Positions 52,774 through 61,700 of a DNA stretch of 64,000 bases are shown here, one piece after another (the stretch's first letter is position 1; every line of letters begins with the position of its first letter). Made by a program: the position numbers and the translations under genes. The notes beneath the pieces were generated by a model that was given only the letters and a program-made list of their open reading frames with translations, made no database searches and was not told where the DNA came from. Location: contig CM044966.1 of assembly GCA_024516035.1 (NCBI GenBank), forward strand, positions 399,693-463,692. The letters run 5' to 3'. Source of the stretch: Bactericera cockerelli (lineage: Eukaryota > Arthropoda > Insecta > Hemiptera > Triozidae).

Positions 52774-55700
52774 TAGAGAGAGAGAGAGAAAAAAAGAAAG
52801 AGAGAGAGAAGAGAGAGAGAGACAAGAGAAGAGAAGAGAGAAGAGAGAGAGAGAGAGAGAGAGACAGAAGAGAGAGAGAGAGAGGAAGAGAGAGAGAGAG
52901 AAATAAAGAGAGAGAGAAGGAAAGAGAGAGAAAGAAAGTGAGAGAGACGAGAGGGAGATTCGATTTTGGTCTCATTCTTTATTTCATAAACTAGTATTGT
53001 ATCACTTCCTAAAATAAGCTGACCTCGTATGGTTTTGATGATGGAGCAGCGCTTTCATACATTGAAAATTAGATAGATGATGACAATGTTCTGTTCCTTT
53101 TTTTAAATAAAAAATATATAATTACCTCGTGATAAAAAAAAAAATAAAAAAAATATTCTACCTTGTTGTGGAGGTGGGCTGCTCTCATTTGGTATTAATT
53201 GACTATCAAAGTGTGAGTAAAAGATATACAGGGTGGACCAAAAAAACGTTTACACCCGTTAATGGTAGATTACTGACGACATTTCCAGGCCGGATCTGCA
53301 ATCCGTTTTTTCGGATTCGCCTTTATAACTGCACAAAGTGATTTTTTGCAACTTTCTGAAAAAGTCCGACTTTGGCTTATTCTTCAGGTCAGAACTTTTT
53401 TCCTATTTAAGATGAGTTGATTCTGAACATTTCTGCAGGAAGCCAACAAAATTTCGATGTTTTTAGCTACACTACTTTGTTTTTTACGATTTGGTTTGGC
53501 ATCTTTTTTGACACCTGAATAGAAAAAAAATTCTCATGTAAGTTTTTTACACTTTGAAACACTCAAGATTTTCCCGAGCAAATTTTGGCACAGACATGGG
53601 CAAGTTTGATAAAAGTTGGCGGCCACCCCAAGGATGCTAAAAAATAATTTTACGATTTTTTATCACGTGATCTTCTGGGAAAACGAACCAGGTAAGTCTC
53701 AAAAAATGATGTTCAAAATCTTAAAAGTGTTGACCGTGTAGGGTCGTCTTGTACTCAAAGAGTAATTAGCTATTTATGTCTGATAATTATTTTCCTTGGA
53801 ATTAATTAAAGGCCAGTCAAATGAATGATTGTTTGTTTCTCGATGATAGTTTTCAAGCATAATTTTCTGCATTCTATGAAATATTATTTTTAAACTTCTT
53901 GAGTTTTTTTAGTACAAGTTACATAATAATTATTATTCGGATTCTGAAATGGCAGATTTGCATTTGGCAGAATATGGAGCTGCCAACAGGAACATTTGGG
54001 ATCACGTGAAAAACATAGTTTACGAAATACCAGTGGAGACGCAAGAGTAGCAGAATCTGGTAGCAAGAATCCTGTTGGCATTTGATGACCTGACAGAAAA
54101 ACCTGAAATCTTCCGCAACATTAGACGGAACATGATTTGCTGTCTCTGGCGTTCGGACCCGGGTGGGATCTTCCGCATGGCAAGTGACTAGCTTACCACT
54201 GAGCTAATCGTGCGCTTCTAATCGTTTCTCATTGAACATACTCAGACAAAATGTTTATTATTAATACCTTTTTGATTATACCCCAATAGTATAAAACATA
54301 ATAAAATTTTATTCATTTTACAAAATATTATCTTGTTTTTTTTTCAGGATTTCTATTAGAAGTTGGCAGTCGGTAAATATTTGTTATTTAATTAGTATTG
54401 TTTATGATAGAAGAACCTACCTACATATTTACCTGGCATTATTTTATGAACTCTACTTTCGTTAGGAAAATTCACCAGTTTATTTTCTCTCTTAGGGAAG
54501 CATAAGAAAAACCATCCATTATCAAGGCAGTCTCTCAGGGTCTTACATGAATAATAATTATGTGAATTGTGATACCAATAGTATCTGATATAACTCAATT
54601 TACATATGGTATTACCTCCAAAAAAACCATAAGTTGTTGGTGTTACAACAAGTCAGATACAGGTATGAATAAAATATTCCATCAGATTTTTTTTGATAAT
54701 TAAAAAAAATATTGATCGCCGAGAACTGAACATCGATCATGCGACTAGTACTCTTAACACTAGCACATCTAGCTAACACCACTGACAATCTGAAAAGCAC
54801 GAAAACTATCATTTGAATTTTCCTAAAGTGGCTGATGAAGACATGTAAGACCGCGGTATTCAAAAACAGCAATGTAAACAAATTTTGTAAACAATACAAG
54901 ACGCCCTTACACAGTCTACAGCTAGAAAACTCTTAGGATTTTTGAAGAGTTTTTGGTAAACATCAAATATTTTTTCCCAGAAGATCACGTGATAAAAAAT
55001 CGTAAAATTATTTTTTAGCATCCTCGGGGCGGCCGCCAACTTTTATCAAACTTGCCCGTGTCTGTGCCAAAATTTGTTCGGACAAATGTCGAGTGTTTTA
55101 TTTAGTAAAAAAGTTTTTTTCGTGTGTTTTTTTTCTGTTCAGGTGTGAAAAATATGACAAACCAAACCGTAAAAATAAAATAGTGTGGCTTAAAACATCG
55201 AAATTTTGTTGGCTTTCTGCAGAACTGTTCAGAATCAACTCATCTTAAACAGAAACAAAGTTCTGACCTGAAGAATAAGCCAAAGTCGGACTTTTTCAGA
55301 AAGTTGCAAAAAATCACTTTGTGCAGTTATAAAGGCGAATCCGAAAAAACGGATTGCAGATCCGGCCTGGAAATGTCGTCAGTAATCTACCATTAACGGG
55401 TGTAAACGTTTTTTTGGTCCACCCTGTATATAATACTTTCTTTGTTTTCTACTTATTATGTAGTAATATAAGGTTTGGTATCTGACGTGAAAATCAAGGC
55501 TGTTTAGATATCCACCACTGCATGAGGTAAAAAAATAATTCAAATAAAATGAACCAATCAGAGGCTGGGATTTGTTGAAAGAAGGACCATCAGAGCTGTT
55601 CTTAGTTGGACGCATAAATTTGTTCAATTCGAGATAGCTATCATATTTGTGTTAACCACTTTCGTGATACCACAAACTACTCAAACTCGCTCTACTAAAT

Positions 55701-58700
55701 CTACGCTGAAACCGGGACTTGAACCAACGACCTCCAGGTTACAAGTCCGCCGCCTTATCGATCAAGCTACTGAGGTCGGTAGGTAAGGCAATTCGAGATA
55801 GGTAAGGTTCTATGTTATATGATCTCAGTGGTGCTATATCGCCTCTGACAACACAAAGAGGCGTAAACCACAAATTTATGAAATCGGTTTTACTGTTTGG
55901 ATTGAGTCTACTTGTGCTATATTTTGTTCTCACAAATAGACGTAATCCAATTATAATCCAAAAAAAAGATACAACAAAAATTGAAATCAGGCGTATCCCT
56001 CATTTTCTCTTTTTCAGACAAATCAAATAGGCGTAAATCGATAGTCACAGTTAAATAATCAAATTTGGCAACAGTAAAAACTCGTATGGTCATTCACGGG
56101 TACAGGGAAGTCATAATGTTCCTACCGTGAACAGAAAATTTATGCTCAAGAAAACTCATTTTGGCTCTCCTGTAAAATTTCGAAAATGTTGTTTACGCCT
56201 CTTTGTGTTGTCAGAGGCGATATCACTCACCAGAGAGGGGGGGTTTATGTGAGTGCACAGAACTGGGCACACTCACAACAATCCTCTTGTCTTGTGGCAA
56301 TACTCTGTGTGAACATTCAGCGGTGGTAGTCTGGTCTTCTGGCCCAACCTTGGACGAAGTATCAAGGGTGGAATTTGAACATTCAGCGGTGGTAGTCTGG
56401 TCTTCTGGCCCAACCTTGGACGAAGTATCAAGGGTGGAATTTGAACATTCAGCGGTGGTAGTCTGGTCTTCTGGCCCAACCTTGGACGAAGTATCAAGGG
56501 TGGAATTTGAACATTCAGCGGTGGTAGTCTGGTCTTCTGGCCCAACCTTGGACGAAGTATCAAGGGTGGAATTTGAACATTCAGCGGTGGTAGTCTGGTC
56601 TTCTGGCCCAACCTTGGACGAAGTATCAAGGGTGGAATTTGAACATTCAGCGGTGGTATTCTTGTCTTCTGGCCCAAACTTGGACGAAGTATCAAGGGTG
56701 GAATTTGAACATTCAGCGGTGGTATTCTTGTCTTCTGGCCCAAACTTGGACGAAGTATCAAGGGTGGAATTTCTCACGGCCAGGAGAAGACGCTCGTATG
56801 GTTGTTTGGCATGTGGCGCAGAGGAGAAGTCAAGTACGGGGTCTTGATATTTGGTTACCTGAAATTTAATTTGGACATTATTATAATTATTTTTATTTAT
56901 TAGAAGTCGGGCTGGGGGACTATAAACAGGGAGTAGACCAGCATGGGGCTTGGTTCTGGGGGCCCTTGACAATTATTAGCCTCCTTGTATAGACAGTGGT
57001 AGAAGTGCTGAGTCATTCCTCCACTGATTTTACTGAAAAATGGAGACAAATGTGTGGCGAGGATAAATACCGAATCGGGTATAAATGGCCAAAGGAGTAA
57101 ATAAGTACCTATGCAATTGCAGTAATTTAAATCAACAAAGGCTTCAATATGCTGAAAAGGTTTTTAGAATATTTATTATGTAAGATATTATTGATGAAAT
57201 ATTGTGAATATTAAATTTATAATTAAGAAAAAAAATAGTTGAATACTATAAAATATTTTTTCGGTCCACCATAGATTTGATGGTTGATAGAAAACAATCC
57301 AACAACACATATTTTTGAATTATTGTGTAATTTTATTCTTTAAATGACAGTAAGATTTTTTTTAAAACGTGCAATTGAAATATTTCCTTCACAGTCTCTA
57401 CTCTCTTTTCCAATGGTCAATTCCATCTTCATACCCCAACAACGACTCTCCACTCCTCCATCTTCTCCTAGCTCTTCTTTATTATTATTATTATACAACA
57501 ATAAAATTTATTAGATATAGATGGACATTATGTACATACAAATAATAATTTTAACAGTGAAAAAAATGGAAACAATAATAAATGAAAAAGAATAGAATAT
57601 AACCACGACACAAGGACCATACTTCATAGTTGTGGCCCTTAGTGTGAGATGACGACAGCCAAAAGAAACTAGCATAAGTTCAATTAAAAATATTATGAAT
57701 TATGTAAACTGTCATTGTTATATTGTATATATATTTGAACCATTTACTTGTCATGTATTAAATAAAAAAATATTATATAAAAACATATGTCCTAACTAAA
57801 GGGCGGGGTCATTGCCTATGGGGGCAATCTCTTCCATCCAACCCTTTTGCACAATCTCTCTGCACGCTGCGCAGCAAGGGAGATTTTTGCTCGGACCCAT
57901 CCTATTTTTTTTTTTATTATTACCTTTACCCAATACCAGGTGGCAACAAGTTTGAGTCCCCAGGCAGAGAACACAGCCCCTGTCAGTTGTGCAATGTGAG
58001 ACGGGTTGTTGGTACACCACACCGCAACCAGGCCTGATGGATGCAACATGCCCGCTATAGGAATCTGACACAGCTGAGAGACACTGTCCATTGTGTTGTA
58101 CCTGGCGTGGAAACAAAAGCTGCAATGGTTAAAATCATAGGTACATTCGTAACAAATATAATAATAATAATAATAATAATATTAATAATAATAATAATAA
58201 CTATACAAAATTAATGCTAAATACACGGAGTTCTTACAAAAAATCATGGAAAAATGGAAGACAACAATAACACTAAAATCACACGACCAAAACTTACAAA
58301 CATCCAAACTAAAAATACAGAGAGGTATCTTTCAAGGAGATAGCCTCAGTAGTCTGCTGTTCTGCCTCTGCATGAATCCCCTTTCAACACTTTTACAACT
58401 TAACAACAAAGGGTTTAAAATAAAAAATAAAGAATCCAACTATAACATCACGCATCTATTCTACATCGACGATCTGAAGTTATACTCCAACTCTGAAGAG
58501 AATCTTATTAACACAATAGAAATGGTAGAAAAATTTAGTTTAGATATCAAAATGGAATTTGGAACTAACAAATGTAAAATTCAAGCCTTAAAGAAAGGGA
58601 AAATAACTACAACTCCAGAATATAGAACAATAAGCCTAGAAAACATTGAAGCCATAGAACCCACAGAATACTACAAATATCTAGGAATAGAACAAAACAA

Positions 58701-61700
58701 AACCATTGACCACAAAAGATCAAAAATCAAAATACAATCTCTATTCAACCAACGGCTAAGAATGTTATCAAAAACAAGCCTCAACTCAAAGAACCTTACG
58801 AAAGCAATTAATACATTCGCAATCCCTATTTTAACCTACTCATTTGGAATAATCAAATGGTCACAAACCGATTTAACTCATCTTGAAACAAAAATAAGAA
58901 CAACTCTCACAAGATTCAACAAACATCATCCCAAAAGTGCTATAGAACGAGTAACCATACCAAGGAAACATGGAGGACGAGGCATTATTGACATCACATA
59001 CCTACATAAGAAACAAATCAATAACATGAGAGAATACTTCTGGAAAAAACAAAACAACAGTGAATTAATAAAAACATCAATAAAAGCTGACGAGAACTAT
59101 ACACCACTAAATTTAAAAGAACACAGCGTAAACAGTACAAATAATGAAAATGAACTACAACATACAATAAACAAATGGAAGAATAAACCTCTGCATGGAA
59201 GATACCCCAACGAAATTGACCAAGAATATGTCGACAAAGAACAGTCGTTCAAATGGTTAACCGAAGGGAAACTCTTTCCAGAAACAGAAGGATTTTACAT
59301 TGCCATCCAAGACCAAATAGTAGCCACCAAAAACTTCCGCAAACACATTATTAAAGATCCAACCATACAAAACGATAAATGTAGATGGTGTGGAAATCAA
59401 TCGGAAACAACACAACATATAATGGCAGGATGTACAACATTAACCCAAACAGAATACATCACAAGACACGACAACATGGGAAAAATATTGCACCAAACAC
59501 TAGAAGCCAAAATATTCAACACCAAAGAAGATAGCAAATACTGGAAATACAACCCTGAAGCTGTCATAGAAAACGAAGATCATGCACTTTACTGGAATCG
59601 CACTGTCTACACTGACCGCACAATAAGTCACAACCGACCAGACACGATCATATGGAACAAAAAAGAAAAAATAGTACACCTCATTGACTATGCAGTAGTA
59701 AACAGCCACAATATCATATCCACCTACAATGAAAAGATAAGAAGATATCAAGACCTCAAAGCAGAAATAAAAGAAACATGGAAAGTAGACACTGTTAAAA
59801 TTCATCCTATCATCATATCAACAACTGGAGTGGTTCCTAAATCATTGACCAAACACCTTACAGAACTCAACATCAACAAATCCATCATAACCAAGATGCA
59901 ACACTCAGTTGTACTCTCAATCTGTCATCTTTTCCGAAAAACGCTGAACTGACTTGTTCACAAAGAGTGTTGTTTGAATTGGTAAATTACCTGCAAACAA
60001 CACTTTACATAAACCCATAAAGGAGATACCCTTAGAATAATAATAATAATTATTATTATTATAATAATTATTATTATTAATAATATTAATAATAATAATA
60101 ATAATAATAAGAAAAGTATTGAACTGAATCAGAAGATGCATTTTTAATCCTGAGGTCTCCAAACTTGGATTAAAAACGAGAAGATGATGATGTATCAAAA
60201 TAAAATATATACCAACTTAATAATAATAATAATAATAAACCTCAGGGATGACTATTTAGCAATAAATGGTCATACGGGATTTGGCGTTCCCGAGTTACCC
60301 GAGCAAGTGGTCAGTGATCCCTGGATGGTTGCAAGTATCAGCAACGTCCCAGGAAGTAGTATGGTAATTCACAATACCACATGAACACTGACTGCGAGGT
60401 ATGTCAACAGAAGCATAGAGACACCTTCTCTAAAAGTAGTGAGGCATGTCCTCATGAAAATTCTGTTGACATACCTAATGGTTCATAATGTGACCAAGTG
60501 GCTGTTCGGATCTATCCGTACCCCCGAAAGTGTTTTCCTATGGAAAAATCCATTGGACCACCAAGGGGGATAGCCACGGGAGAGAAAAAGATGGACTACA
60601 CAAAGTCCATCATACAATAACCTCCCCACATTATGAACCAAACAACTTCAGGAGACTTGATCTTCGGATCCGCTCCTGAAGTTACAACACCAGGAGAATT
60701 GATCATTGATGATCCGCTCCCTTTGGGTAAAATTTACCTTCGGAAAGGATAATAAATTAATCCGTTACCAAACGGAGAGAAAGTGGAAATCCAAATTTTA
60801 ATATAAAAACAATCAACTATCCATCGCTCAAAGTTAAAACACCAGAGACTTGTCTATGATCCGCTCCTAAGTTAAACCAGGAGACTTGTCATATGATCCG
60901 CTCTGTGTCTACCCATTGAAGGGTAATAATTGCCCCAAGGAGAGAAAGTGGAATAATATTAAGATTAATATGAACAACTCGGACTTATATGTAAGGTAAA
61001 CCACCAGGCGAGGTTAATCCTCAAAGCATTGTCTACACCTAACCCGCTACGAGGCACTCATAGTTATGTGGTCCACAAGACTGGCAATATAATTGAGGAA
61101 AATCCTGCACTGGGGGGTTCGACCAAGGATCCCCCGCTACCTGGATTCGACTAGCCCTTAATATTGACTACCAGTGCACGTGATCAAATTGTTGATGGGA
61201 ATTACCTAAACATTGGGTCGTCTCATAAAAAATATTTTTCTTGCAAAATTTGAGGGTAATTGCTTCAGTCCTTATTCATATATGTCTTTTGAGAGCAATG
61301 ATTTTCTCTTTGAAAGCAATAAGCTTTTCCTTCTTTGTGAGAGCAGCGATTACCCTTCGCTTGCCTGCGGAAGGATCCCGGTGTCGATCCCCCGTGCCGA
61401 CAAAACTTTGTATTCTTACTTTGATAACAATTGTTTATAAGGGATTCCTTCCGGTGCCCTCGTGTTGACCCAGCACCTAATTGGGAAGTATTGTGTCACT
61501 TCTCACCCATCAGAGGGGAGGCATACTACGGGATGGGCAGGCTACAACACAGACCACGAGCGTAGTGCCTTGATCACAACACCCAACAATGCATGGTATA
61601 AACTACAGAACCGACCTCAGTAGCTTGATCGATAAGGCGGCGGACTTGTAACTTGGAGGTCGGCGGTTCAAGTCCCGGTTTCAGCGTAGATTTAGTAAAG

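Noticed and set aside
52523..52975. 150-codon Leu/Ser-rich open frame on the minus strand
   Set aside because: Translation of the GA/CT low-complexity tract that forms the METTL4 last intron.
56203..56847. 214-codon plus-strand frame and a second minus-strand frame across the 66-bp repeats
   Set aside because: Shadows of the METTL4 exon; every frame of a 66-bp repeat without stops stays open. The METTL4 frame is chosen because conserved family motifs flank the repeat in that frame.
60184..60384. 66-codon frame downstream of the retrotransposon as part of its ORF
   Set aside because: Separated by the 3' microsatellite, with no recognisable RT, zinc-finger or endonuclease motif.
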